Notes under the pieces: model-generated
Database searches by the model: none
Told to the model about the DNA's origin: nothing
What the model saw: only the letters and a program-made list of their open reading frames with translations
From: Leptospira ellisii
GTDB lineage: Bacteria > Spirochaetota > Leptospiria > Leptospirales > Leptospiraceae
NCBI RefSeq assembly: GCF_002811955.1
Contig: NZ_NPEF01000082.1
Location: 1 to 15,413, forward strand
Direction of reading: 5' to 3'
DNA: 15,413 bases
Made by a program: the position numbers and the translations under genes
Shown: positions 1-7,272 of the stretch, piece by piece
Position numbering within the stretch: position 1 is the first letter of the stretch
How the letters are laid out: each line of letters begins with the position of its first letter

Positions 1-1
1 T

Positions 2-1666
2 TCCCGCGACGGAGAGGAGGTTCTCAATTCGTTGAAGGGGATCGACATACTCATCGCCAAACAGCCGCAAGGTGTGGTCGTAACGGTGAGCGATTCCACT
101 TTTCCTCTTCCGTATTCCAGATTCATCCAGGGAACTTTCGAAACCAGTTTTCAATCCGACGAATCGAAAAGCGATTTCCGTTTTCAGAACGTAAAGGCGG
201 AGAAGGTGCGCGGTTTGTATTCCCTCTTCGGCAAGACCGCGCTTCAGTCCGGAAAAATCTCGGGAGAATATCAAATCCTCATCAAAGGAAAAAAATTCTC
301 GGTAAAAGGCAAAAACCGTTTCAACAACGTTTCCGGCAGAATTCTGCACGATCTTCCCCTCGGTTTGAAGATCCCCGATTTAAAGGACGCCGATCTCGTC
401 CATGAAATGGATCTGGAAATGGACGAATCCGTCGAAAAACACGTCCATACGTTTTCCAAGGAAGAGAATCAATTTCGTCTAACGTATTCGGTCGGTCCTA
501 AAAAACTGGCGAGCTGGGAAACGTTCGTGGATTGGAAAAATCTTCAATCGTTGCGCTCCGTCTTTCAATTTCCGGGGGATTTGGACACTCTGGAAGGTCA
601 GCTGAACCTAAAGGGAAAATGGGAGGAATCCGGGAATTACGGGGATTGGATCAAAAGCGACGTTTCCTTCAGTCTGATGGGTTTTCATTGGAAGGATCCT
701 TACGTCGACGTCCGCTTGGATCAGGCCAACGCCGATATCGTTTCCGGAAATCAGTTTTCCTTCGCCGCCAAAGGAAGTTTGTTTCAGGAGCCTCTTTCCG
801 TGAAGATCACCGGTAAAACTGGTTGGAAAAAATCCCCTCGCGCCAACGGGGCCTTTTTTTATCCCTGGTACAACGACTGGAAATGGGATTTGGAATTGGA
901 CCGCATCGTAGTAAAGGATTTTCTTCCCGTTTATCATTCCTGGAAGAATTATATCCGGAACGATATCCGAACCCGTCAGGAAAAATTGATTCCCGAAATC
1001 CGGTGGACCAGAACGCCGTTTTACAAATATCTAATGGAGTTTTTCACCGCTACGATCCGTTGGAGACTGAAGTCCTTCCGCTTTAAGGAAAAGGATCTGG
1101 GGCGAGCCACTTTAGAGGGAAAGATCGTTCCGTTTTTTTCCAGGCTGGATCTGAAAGGATATCGGGACGAAACGCAATTCGTGGAGGCTTTCGCCAACTT
1201 CACCTTCGGTCAGGACAATCCGTATATGGATCTTAGACTGAAGGCGTCGGAACTGCCCTGGGAGGAACCGGTCAACGGATTCTGCGGAGCCTGGATCGTT
1301 CCCGAAACGGTGACGTCCGACGTGACGATCCGTCTTTTCGGGGACGACTTTTTGGCGCTTCATAATTCCCTCAACGTGCTCAACAACGTGAGTTACAACC
1401 GTTCCAAATTTCAGGACAAACGTTCGCTTCCCCTGAACCTCAGGGAGCCGTTCGATTTCGGATACGAACACAATATCCTTCCCACTCTATCATATTATCG
1501 TAATATCTTTTGGAAAAACGAAAGCGCCGATCTCAGCGGATACGGCGCCGTGGAGCCGAACCGAATCCGGATCAGCGCCAACGGAAAACTCAACGACGTT
1601 TACGTGAACCGGAAGTTTAGGGAGGAGGCTGGAGAATGCAAACTGGAATCAACCGGAGACAGGTGA
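2..1666 (+). CDS. AsmA/TamB-like envelope protein, 5' end outside the window
   Basis: The frame is open from the first bases of the window to a TGA at 1664-1666, so the real start lies upstream; a TTG at 32 is in frame but has no reason to be the start. About 554 residues are visible. They have no transmembrane segment and are rich in alternating hydrophobic/polar stretches with many Trp, Phe and Tyr residues, typical of long beta-strand scaffolds. Repeated phrases such as 'LEGQLNLKGKW', 'LDLKGY' and 'RIRISANGKL' resemble the repeating strands of the AsmA/TamB/YhdP superfamily, whose members bridge the periplasm and help lipids or outer membrane proteins cross it. That family call is inference from texture; I see no diagnostic motif. 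The 3' end overlaps the next gene by 31 bp, which suggests translational coupling and co-transcription. Confidence 0.6.
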   Translation, partial: SRDGEEVLNSLKGIDILIAKQPQGVVVTVSDSTFPLPYSRFIQGTFETSFQSDESKSDFRFQNVKAEKVRGLYSLFGKTALQSGKISGEYQILIKGKKFSVKGKNRFNNVSGRILHDLPLGLKIPDLKDADLVHEMDLEMDESVEKHVHTFSKEENQFRLTYSVGPKKLASWETFVDWKNLQSLRSVFQFPGDLDTLEGQLNLKGKWEESGNYGDWIKSDVSFSLMGFHWKDPYVDVRLDQANADIVSGNQFSFAAKGSLFQEPLSVKITGKTGWKKSPRANGAFFYPWYNDWKWDLELDRIVVKDFLPVYHSWKNYIRNDIRTRQEKLIPEIRWTRTPFYKYLMEFFTATIRWRLKSFRFKEKDLGRATLEGKIVPFFSRLDLKGYRDETQFVEAFANFTFGQDNPYMDLRLKASELPWEEPVNGFCGAWIVPETVTSDVTIRLFGDDFLALHNSLNVLNNVSYNRSKFQDKRSLPLNLREPFDFGYEHNILPTLSYYRNIFWKNESADLSGYGAVEPNRIRISANGKLNDVYVNRKFREEAGECKLESTGDR

Positions 1667-2043
1667 TCCTTGCGGGAATCGGCGCCATTCTTACGGCGTT
1701 ACTTTGTCTCGGAATCTACTATTATCTCGTCGGAACCGAAAAGCCGTCCGCGGGCACATTCGAAAATTCTAAAGTAGATTTGATCGGAACCTGGCGCGTC
1801 TCCCCGATCGAACCGCTTACCCAGATCCGTTTTATCAGCGACGGCGAGGCCGTCCTTTTGCGCGAGGAGGGGGAAACGAAGTTGTATCTGCGGACGGACA
1901 AGGACGGACTTCAACTTCGCAGAAGGGGAGAGGACACTCCGAGCGGTTATTTTTTGTTCCGAGAACTCAAACGGAACACCTGGCAGGGTCTTTGGGGCGA
2001 CGATCTCGTGGTGCTAAAACGGCTTTCCTCCGAATCCCGTTGA
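1636..2043 (+). CDS. Small membrane-anchored hypothetical protein
   Basis: This 135-residue protein starts at an ATG preceded by a good ribosome binding site (GGGAGGAGG at about 1620-1628), inside the last codons of the upstream gene. Residues 10-32 form one hydrophobic segment after a basic N-terminus (NRR), so it is probably an inner membrane anchor or uncleaved signal. The rest is a small, charged domain beginning 'LIGTWRVSP' and containing several short beta-like strands up to 'GLWGDDLVVLKRL'. The 'GTWR...' opening followed by alternating strands resembles small lipocalin-like or META-type beta-barrel folds, but that is only a structural guess. The overlap with the AsmA-like gene suggests the two products act together in the envelope. 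I do not recognise the family. Confidence 0.75.
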   Translation: MQTGINRRQVILAGIGAILTALLCLGIYYYLVGTEKPSAGTFENSKVDLIGTWRVSPIEPLTQIRFISDGEAVLLREEGETKLYLRTDKDGLQLRRRGEDTPSGYFLFRELKRNTWQGLWGDDLVVLKRLSSESR

Positions 2044-2057
2044 TCGCCGACGTACGT

Positions 2058-2534
2058 TTAACGGACGCAACGAACGTGAAACGCGGCGGTTTTGATCCTC
2101 AGGCTGAAGTCTCCGTTGTAACGTAACGCATACGCGTTCGTCCTACTCGTGCTCGCCGCGCTTCCGGTGGAACTCCACACGTATTGAACGATCGGACTGC
2201 CCGGTTCCGGAAAATAGACGTTCGGCAGCGTGTAGTTGGGGGAATTGTAATTCACCGTGGATAACAATTCCTTAATGGACGGAAGTCTCCAGCCGGACAA
2301 ACCGTTGATCGTAATCGTATTACAATAAGTTAATGCGGTTCCCCAATCCATCGTGGCGGCGGAGCCTCCGCTGCAATCCGCTCCCGTGTATCCCGCGACA
2401 CATTTCTGCCAGAGCAAGCCGGTTCTCGTATCCGAGATCGTATTGTTTCCGTTGTCCTGAAACGGCCCCGAATAACCGATCGCGGGTCGGCTCAGGACGA
2501 GGACGGAGAGAAGTAAAAAGACCGTGTTTTTCAT
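2058..2534 (-). CDS. Secreted DUF1566 (Lcl_C-like) domain protein
   Basis: The start chosen is the ATG at 2534. It is preceded by AGGCGG and opens a clear signal peptide (MKNTVFLLLSVLVLS, cleavage probably near residue 20). Longer in-frame versions reach into the neighbouring gene and add arginine-rich sequence without protein character. The 158-residue product is almost entirely one DUF1566 domain: 'TRTGLLWQKC' at residues 36-45, 'GWRLPSIKELLS' at 81-92, 'YVWSST' at 118-123 and the terminal 'FHVRCVR' at 152-158. Cysteines at 45, 54, 71 and 156 are probably disulfide-bonded after export. The domain is abundant in exported leptospiral proteins; its function is not established. The gene begins 11 bp after the end of the larger DUF1566 lipoprotein gene, so both are likely one transcript. 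There is no lipobox, so this copy should be periplasmic or released. Confidence 0.85.
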   Translation of the reverse strand: MKNTVFLLLSVLVLSRPAIGYSGPFQDNGNNTISDTRTGLLWQKCVAGYTGADCSGGSAATMDWGTALTYCNTITINGLSGWRLPSIKELLSTVNYNSPNYTLPNVYFPEPGSPIVQYVWSSTGSAASTSRTNAYALRYNGDFSLRIKTAAFHVRCVR

Positions 2535-2545
2535 GATCAAGCCGC

Positions 2546-4645
2546 CTAATTCGGATTTCCGGAAACGCAAACCGCCAGAAACGGCGTGACGCCGTCGAAA
2601 ACGAAACCTTTGCTCGTTATCACGGTTCCGCCGCCCGCCGCGGTTATACCCCATGCGTAGGAGGTGTTGTGAGTGGAATTCAAGTTGGTCGAAGCGCTCC
2701 AAAACCTTTGACCGTTCGCGTTGTCGCTCGGAAAGTTAGGAAAATTCGCGATCGGAACGATGAGATAGGAGGTCGTATCCGAGGAAAGGGTGGTGAGTGA
2801 GATGAAATCGTCCATCGAAGCCAATCTCCAACCTTTGATTCCCGCATAACCCGCGTTAGCGTTCACTTCGTTTAACAAAAGACACTGCGAGATCGCCTCC
2901 GGCCAGGTAAACGTTGTATAGGAACCGGCGCATCCCGCCCCACTCCAGGTCATTCCTTGCGGACATGTTTTCCAGGTTAAACCGGAGGTTTGATCCACCG
3001 TGACCGGATCCGAGGAAAAACCCGGATTCAAGAACGGACCGACGAGAATCTGCTGAGCGGGGACGTTCAAAAAGGCTCCGTCCTGACCGGTTCCTGCGCA
3101 AGAGATAAGATTACCCGTCATATCGCCGCATATGGGTTGGTTGGAATCGATGACGTTCCGGATCGCGTTGGACGCTCCCGTTTGGAACTGAATATTATAA
3201 TATCCTTCCGCGTCCCCCGCGATCGAGTTGCCCGCCAAGTCGGTAAGGTCGTCGGCCCGTAATCGGAGCGATACTTTGGAAACCGCGGGAAGAGTCGCGT
3301 CCAAGTCCACGTCGAGTACAGTGGCCGAACCCCAACTTCGGACGCCGGCAGGAAGGGAAAGTTCTACGGTGGTTTCGGATCCGACGGGACCGTAGGTTAA
3401 AAATGCTCTGATTTGAATCTCGGTATTCTCGGTCATAACTTCGTCGAAGGTGATCAGCAGGTGTTCGTTCGATGCGTCCACGTTCGACGATCCGCCGGAA
3501 GGGTTGGAGGAAAGGATCGTAGGTCTGGTCGTATCCTTGGTCACCGAGAATAAAAACGAATCGTACTGATCGAGGGAATCCTTAAAACACAACTTAAAGG
3601 AATTATTTCCTTCCGCGAGAATCGAATTGGCAATCGTCGTGGTTTGCGCGCCCGAAGCGGAAACCGTTCCCGAAAGAAGAACCTCGGGCGGGGCGAGCGC
3701 GCTACAATCTCCGGAATCGTCCGCGATTTGAAACGTGCCGTTCGTGTTCGATTCCCAAACGAGCGTCGCCGAGCCCGAAGAGTTCACGGGAGAATCCTGA
3801 ACTTCCGTAAGATCGACCGCGGGAACGATCGGAGCCGTCGGATTGACCTCGTATTCCCACTCTTCGATATCGGAAACGTTGCCGGATCTATCGACGGCTA
3901 ACGCGCGTATGGTGGTCGTCCCCGAGGGAATCGGGATCGATGCGGAATACACGTTTCCGTTTAGGACCGAAAATGGATCGAAGTTCGGGGAAAGGAGCAC
4001 GGACGGATCGACCCCCGAAGAAGTGAATACGATCGTATCACATCCGGAAAACGCGTCCGTACAGGTGAATGAAAGCGTTCCCGTACTCGTGTATATTCCG
4101 GCCGCCAAGGAGGGGGAAAGGGCAGGAGGGGTCGTGTCGAACACCAAGGGATTGGAAATCTGTTTTGAGAAGATCGAATCCTTAACGACGGAGAGATATA
4201 ATGTGTGGGTTCCCTCCGAAGGATAGGTTTCCGGAGAGAAGAAAAAATCGATTTCGGTTTCGGATGCGACGATCTCTCCCAAGAAATTCTGAAAGAAGGA
4301 ATTGGAGGGCGTGCAGGCGGAAAGATCGACACAGGCGTATAACGTGGATCCGGAATGATCCGAGCCGATCGAAAGTCTTAGGTTGAATCCCGTGGAAAAA
4401 AGAGGATCGGACGTACTTTCGGAGAATACGATTCCTCCGCGGAGACTTTTTCCGCCGTTGATCGACAACACGGACGGAGCAAGGGGGGAGGCGGGGCTCA
4501 AGGAAAGATAGGACGGGATAAAAAAAGAAAAATTCGGAAAAGAGGATTCCATATCCGGTAAACAACCCGCAAAGACGAGAAGAAAACACGCGAAAAGGCG
4601 GGGCAGTGCAAATACGTTTTTTATTTCTTTTTTTCGGAGAATCAT
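2546..4645 (-). CDS. Large lipoprotein with Ig-like repeats and C-terminal DUF1566 domain
   Basis: The 699-residue product opens with a basic N-terminus, a hydrophobic core and a lipobox-like 'VFAGC', giving Cys28 as the likely lipidated residue. Residues about 168-267 begin 'DTTPPALSP' and resemble the beta-sandwich repeats (chitobiase C-terminal or Ig-like) that precede many exported bacterial modules. Residues about 372-490 begin 'TRPTILSSNPSGG' with 'ITFDEVM', the pattern of the Big_5/SbsA-like Ig domain. Residues about 550-695 form a DUF1566 domain ('SGLTWKTCPQG', 'GIKGWRLASMDDF', 'RFWSAST'). It is therefore a surface-display type architecture, with the DUF1566 module held away from the membrane on Ig-like spacers. 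The ATG at 4645 has no good Shine-Dalgarno sequence, but no better start exists before the signal peptide. The partner gene downstream carries only the DUF1566 module. Surface location and ligand are inference. Confidence 0.85.
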   Translation of the reverse strand: MILRKKEIKNVFALPRLFACFLLVFAGCLPDMESSFPNFSFFIPSYLSLSPASPLAPSVLSINGGKSLRGGIVFSESTSDPLFSTGFNLRLSIGSDHSGSTLYACVDLSACTPSNSFFQNFLGEIVASETEIDFFFSPETYPSEGTHTLYLSVVKDSIFSKQISNPLVFDTTPPALSPSLAAGIYTSTGTLSFTCTDAFSGCDTIVFTSSGVDPSVLLSPNFDPFSVLNGNVYSASIPIPSGTTTIRALAVDRSGNVSDIEEWEYEVNPTAPIVPAVDLTEVQDSPVNSSGSATLVWESNTNGTFQIADDSGDCSALAPPEVLLSGTVSASGAQTTTIANSILAEGNNSFKLCFKDSLDQYDSFLFSVTKDTTRPTILSSNPSGGSSNVDASNEHLLITFDEVMTENTEIQIRAFLTYGPVGSETTVELSLPAGVRSWGSATVLDVDLDATLPAVSKVSLRLRADDLTDLAGNSIAGDAEGYYNIQFQTGASNAIRNVIDSNQPICGDMTGNLISCAGTGQDGAFLNVPAQQILVGPFLNPGFSSDPVTVDQTSGLTWKTCPQGMTWSGAGCAGSYTTFTWPEAISQCLLLNEVNANAGYAGIKGWRLASMDDFISLTTLSSDTTSYLIVPIANFPNFPSDNANGQRFWSASTNLNSTHNTSYAWGITAAGGGTVITSKGFVFDGVTPFLAVCVSGNPN

Positions 4646-4988
4646 TCAACAATCCAACACGAAAAATATTACCACAAACCGACGCGACTTCCTCTTGACT
4701 TATAAATCAATAACAAGATGGCGTCTAACGTTTACGGAATTTGCCGCGTGAAAAAGGAATGGGGGAGGTGATCGTATTCCCGAATACAAAACCGCTCAGT
4801 ATGGAAGATGAATTTTCATTGCGGACATTGGTAAACAGGATTACCGCCGCTGGAAAATTTATCTCCGCGACCGATTTGCATACAACGATGGGGAAGTGGA
4901 TTCTCTTTCGTAGCGGCGGACGTATCGTCCGTGAAATTCCGGCTTTTCTCTTTACACGAATAGGTCGATTTTTATCTTTGTCGCAATT
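4646..4988. other. Divergent intergenic spacer, probably holding promoters for both sides
   Basis: This 343-bp stretch separates the - strand DUF1566 lipoprotein gene from the + strand lipoprotein trio. Its left third is visibly AT-richer than the flanks. It contains a TTGA-N8-TCAA palindrome at 4695-4710, inside which TTGACT (4695-4700) resembles a -35 box and TATAAA (4701-4706) a -10 box, but no pair has proper 16-18 bp spacing in either direction. On the - strand TAATAT (complement of about 4666-4671) could be a -10 for the DUF1566 unit, without a recognisable -35. A promoter here is expected from the divergent gene order, yet I cannot place one with confidence. The right part overlaps a possible short ORF described separately. 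Confidence 0.4.
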
Positions 4989-4992
4989 ATGA
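4768..4992 (+). CDS. Possible short ORF upstream of the lipoprotein trio (doubtful)
   Basis: A reading frame of 74 codons runs from a GTG at 4768, preceded by AAGGA at 4754-4758, to a TGA at 4990-4992. A longer version could begin at TTG 4741, a shorter one at ATG 4801. The product begins 'VIVFPNTKPLSMEDEFSL', has no signal peptide and matches no family I know. The argument for it is that its stop overlaps the next start as ATGA, and that next gene has no Shine-Dalgarno sequence, so coupling from this frame would explain how it is translated. The argument against is the lack of any recognisable domain and the ordinary chance of an 80-codon open frame. It may equally be untranslated leader. 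Confidence 0.2.
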   Translation: MIVFPNTKPLSMEDEFSLRTLVNRITAAGKFISATDLHTTMGKWILFRSGGRIVREIPAFLFTRIGRFLSLSQL

Positions 4993-5735
4993 AATATCGG
5001 CACCGAATCTTTATCATCGCAATCATTGCATTTGCCCTTACTTGCAAAGGCGGATTTTCCAGTTATGAAGTTTGTAATTCCAAATGCGATGACAATCTGA
5101 AGTCCTGTTTTTCGGCCATTACATTTTCTACGGTCGGCTCTTATGCGAGTTCTGTATTGTCCACAACCTATGCGAACATTTCCGAGGATACGATCGATCC
5201 TCACTCCACGTTTCTCGAGGCGCAGCCGATTATCACTATGCCCTTTAACTCGACAAGAGGAATCGTTCTCACGGGTTCCGTTTCGGTAGCGAACGAAATC
5301 GACATCTATAGTCTTGCAATATCTTCGCTTCCCGGTATTACGTTCTCTGCAAAATCGCTTTCCGGTACGGCAACGTGCAATGCATATGTCGGGCCGGAAC
5401 AATTCAATAGTGACGCAAATCCGGGATCGTCTTTGACGACTTTAGGCACGATTACGACCCAGGATTTGAATTTTCAGAGTGCCAACTTCAATCGTATTCT
5501 TTATGTTCTTTGCACTTCTAACGCCGTTGCCGGTTATTCCCTTCAATTGAGAAGTTCGGAGTTGCCATACGGATCCAATTATATTCCCGTATTAGGGTCC
5601 TTTATTTGTTTTGCTAACGAGTCCAGTTGTAAAAAGAACTGTAAGATAAAATACACAGGAAGCGGCGGAAGCAAAAAGAAAGACAACGGACTGAACTCTC
5701 CCGATACGGATTTTTTCGAGGATCTTGAATTTTAA
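4989..5735 (+). CDS. Cys-mirror lipoprotein, copy 1 (unknown function)
   Basis: The 248-residue product begins with a basic start and a hydrophobic stretch ending 'FALTC', so Cys19 is the likely lipidated residue under the relaxed spirochaetal lipobox rule. The mature part has eight further cysteines: C29, C33 and C40 (CX3CX6C), C130 and C175 in the middle, and C207, C214 and C218 (CX6CX3C). The central region contains 'GSVSVANEIDIYSLAI' (residues 96-111) and 'CNAYVGPEQFN' (130-140), a pattern like the PPC beta-sandwich domain. A charged tail rich in Lys then Asp/Glu follows the last cysteine and is absent from the other copies. No Shine-Dalgarno sequence precedes the ATG. A hand count gives about 38% G+C over 4981-5100, against about 53% over 6001-6060 in copy 2, so this copy has a different base composition. 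No homologue of known function is recognised. Confidence 0.8.
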   Translation: MKYRHRIFIIAIIAFALTCKGGFSSYEVCNSKCDDNLKSCFSAITFSTVGSYASSVLSTTYANISEDTIDPHSTFLEAQPIITMPFNSTRGIVLTGSVSVANEIDIYSLAISSLPGITFSAKSLSGTATCNAYVGPEQFNSDANPGSSLTTLGTITTQDLNFQSANFNRILYVLCTSNAVAGYSLQLRSSELPYGSNYIPVLGSFICFANESSCKKNCKIKYTGSGGSKKKDNGLNSPDTDFFEDLEF

Positions 5736-5827
5736 CCGTTTTAAAGTTAAGATATCCGATTGCGATCGATGATCGAATTCAATGTTCCGGATTGCGTTCG
5801 AGAGACGCGTCGGAAAATCAGAATAAA

Positions 5828-6511
5828 ATGAAATTTGCATATGCTTTTCCCGTGTTCCTCTGTCTTTTTGTTTTGAGTTGTAACGGAGTTTATACGGTTT
5901 ACGAACGGTGCCGCTCCGAATGCGAAAAAAAACGGGACGTCTGCATGTTTGCCTCTAACTTTTTTTCCGGAGAGTTTTCTGCGGTAAATTCGTCGGGATC
6001 GTCCAACTTCAACCAAAACGTAACGGAAAACGCCTCCGGACTTCACGATACGTACGCGGCGGCTCAGATCATCACGGGCTATTCGGTTCGTTACGGAGCG
6101 AACATCACGTTGAACGGTTCCATCTCCGTTGCAAACGAATCGGATCTCTATAAATTCTATCTGAGAGGCGACGTTGCGACCCGGTATTCTTTGCGTTCCT
6201 TGTCCGATTCTCCCTCCGTTTGTTTCGCCTACGTGGGACAAGAACAATTCAATAACGACGTCGTTCCCGATCCTTCGCTTCAGTCTTTGGGTAACTTGAC
6301 GGATGCGGAGCTTATCTTTCCATTGGCGGAGCATTCCGTTGTATATTTCGCCTGCACTTCTTCCACCGTTCGAAACTATTCCTTTCAGATAAAGACCGAT
6401 CCCGATCCTTTTCCGGGGGTGGAGGGAGCTCTTATCGGATCCGCGCTTTGTCTTTACGAGGATCGGGTTTGTAAAAAGGATTGTAAGGTCGATCGGTTCG
6501 GCGCGTTTTAA
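5828..6511 (+). CDS. Cys-mirror lipoprotein, copy 2 (unknown function)
   Basis: The start is placed at ATG 5828 because it opens directly into a lipoprotein signal (MKFAYAFPVFLCLFVLSC, lipid on Cys18); a TTG at 5792 would add 12 polar residues in front of the signal. The 227-residue product repeats the layout of copy 1: C28, C32, C39 (CX3CX6C), central C132 and C176, then C208, C215, C219 (CX6CX3C). Shared phrases include 'GSISVANESDLYKF' (97-110), 'YVGQEQFNNDVVP' (135-147) and 'CTSSTVRNYSFQI' (176-188). The region between the first cysteine cluster and the central domain is rich in Ser and Asn, like a flexible linker. It lies 92 bp after copy 1 and 61 bp before copy 3, all on one strand. Likely membrane-anchored and facing the periplasm or surface; function unknown. 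Confidence 0.85.
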   Translation: MKFAYAFPVFLCLFVLSCNGVYTVYERCRSECEKKRDVCMFASNFFSGEFSAVNSSGSSNFNQNVTENASGLHDTYAAAQIITGYSVRYGANITLNGSISVANESDLYKFYLRGDVATRYSLRSLSDSPSVCFAYVGQEQFNNDVVPDPSLQSLGNLTDAELIFPLAEHSVVYFACTSSTVRNYSFQIKTDPDPFPGVEGALIGSALCLYEDRVCKKDCKVDRFGAF

Positions 6512-6572
6512 AGGCGGAATGCGGAAATATCTTTACTTCGGGAAGCGGCGGAAAATCTTTTATGCAGAGTCT

Positions 6573-7202
6573 ATGAAATGCCATTCTTTGATTTCGGTTT
6601 CCCTTTTTCTTTTTTCCTGTTCCAATTTCGTCGGCGACGAATGTAGAAAACAATGCAACGCTTCGTTTAGAAGTTGTTCTTCGATATTGTTTGCGGGTAC
6701 CCTATATTCGCCCCTCAATCAGCCGCCTGAAATCGTGGAAGAGGATTCGTTTAACAACGATACGTTTTTTAACCGCGCCTTACTCGATTATCCTCAGATA
6801 AAACCGATCCAATTAAACGGAAGTATCTCTCCTGCGAACGACGTGGACATCTATAAGATTTCGATTTATTCGAGCGACACGATCGTTCTTCCCGTCCGGA
6901 AATCGAGCGGATCCGCGGTCTGTGAACTTTTTAAGGGAGGGGACGACGACGCTAACAACACCGACGTTCCCGGTCCTTCCCTTTCCTCGTTGGGGATTCT
7001 ATCTTCGAATCTGCTTCAACCGAGATTGAGTTATCCCGATATCCTTTATCTGCGTTGTTCCGACACCGTCGATTCCTCCTATTCGATTTTTTTCGGAATG
7101 GATCCGAACGATCCTAACGCGCAAAGCGGGCGCTCTCTGGGGCAGTTTGCCCTCCTTTCCTGTCTTTCCATGAAGCAGGACTGCTCCTCGCTTTGTCGCT
7201 GA
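6573..7202 (+). CDS. Cys-mirror lipoprotein, copy 3 (unknown function)
   Basis: The ATG at 6573 is preferred over an in-frame ATG at 6519 because it begins the lipoprotein signal (MKCHSLISVSLFLFSC, lipid on Cys16). The 209-residue product keeps every element of the other two: C24, C28, C35 (CX3CX6C), C117 and C162 in the centre, C197, C204, C208 (CX6CX3C), the last cysteine being the penultimate residue. The central segment has 'LNGSISPANDVDIYKI' (81-96). It is the most diverged copy: 'YVGxEQFN' has become an Asp/Asn-rich loop 'FKGGDDDANNTD' (120-131), though 'PGPSLSSLGIL' still matches the 'SLxxLG' of the others. The gene converges on lpxB, with 93 bp between stop codons. Its function is unknown. 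Confidence 0.85.
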   Translation: MKCHSLISVSLFLFSCSNFVGDECRKQCNASFRSCSSILFAGTLYSPLNQPPEIVEEDSFNNDTFFNRALLDYPQIKPIQLNGSISPANDVDIYKISIYSSDTIVLPVRKSSGSAVCELFKGGDDDANNTDVPGPSLSSLGILSSNLLQPRLSYPDILYLRCSDTVDSSYSIFFGMDPNDPNAQSGRSLGQFALLSCLSMKQDCSSLCR

Positions 7203-7209
7203 TCCGAAA

Positions 7210-7226
7210 AAGCGGGAATTCCGCTT
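7210..7226 (+). terminator. Possible hairpin after the lipoprotein trio
   Basis: AAGCGG and CCGCTT form a perfect 6-bp stem around GAATT, seven bases after the stop codon of copy 3. The following bases (AGGGTTTCGGGTT) are only partly T-rich, so it is at best a weak intrinsic terminator. Confidence 0.35.
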
Positions 7227-7272
7227 AGGGTTTCGGGTTAATTTAGTATTTTAGAATGTACGAAATTATATC

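Larger units (their letters stand above)
4989..7202 (+). repeat. Tandem array of three paralogous lipoprotein genes
   Basis: The three genes are homologous at protein level over their whole length but too diverged to be an obvious DNA repeat, so the duplications are old or the genes evolve fast. Conserved order: lipid Cys, CX3CX6C, Ser/Asn-rich linker, PPC-like 'G-S-[IV]-S-x-A-N-[ED]-x-D-[LI]-Y' motif, a cysteine, 'SLxxLG', a second cysteine 44-45 residues after the first, then CX6CX3C 32-35 residues further on. The common strand and short gaps (92 and 61 bp) suggest one transcript. Confidence 0.85.

Noticed and set aside
4182..4652. A 156-codon - strand frame overlapping the start of the large DUF1566 lipoprotein
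   Set aside because: Arg/Phe/Ser-rich frame shadow; the other frame has a clear lipoprotein signal and domains.
4695..4706. TTGACT followed directly by TATAAA as a promoter for the lipoprotein trio
   Set aside because: The two boxes are adjacent instead of 16-18 bp apart, and neither finds a good partner at proper distance.
4725..5402. A 225-codon open frame on the - strand opposite lipoprotein copy 1
   Set aside because: The product is full of Arg, Lys and Cys without hydrophobic core or domain, and lies antisense to a gene supported by a signal peptide and two paralogues.
4989..7202. Idea that the lipoprotein trio is a mobile cassette
   Set aside because: No transposase, integrase, terminal repeats or tRNA flank it; only the low G+C of copy 1 hints at transfer.
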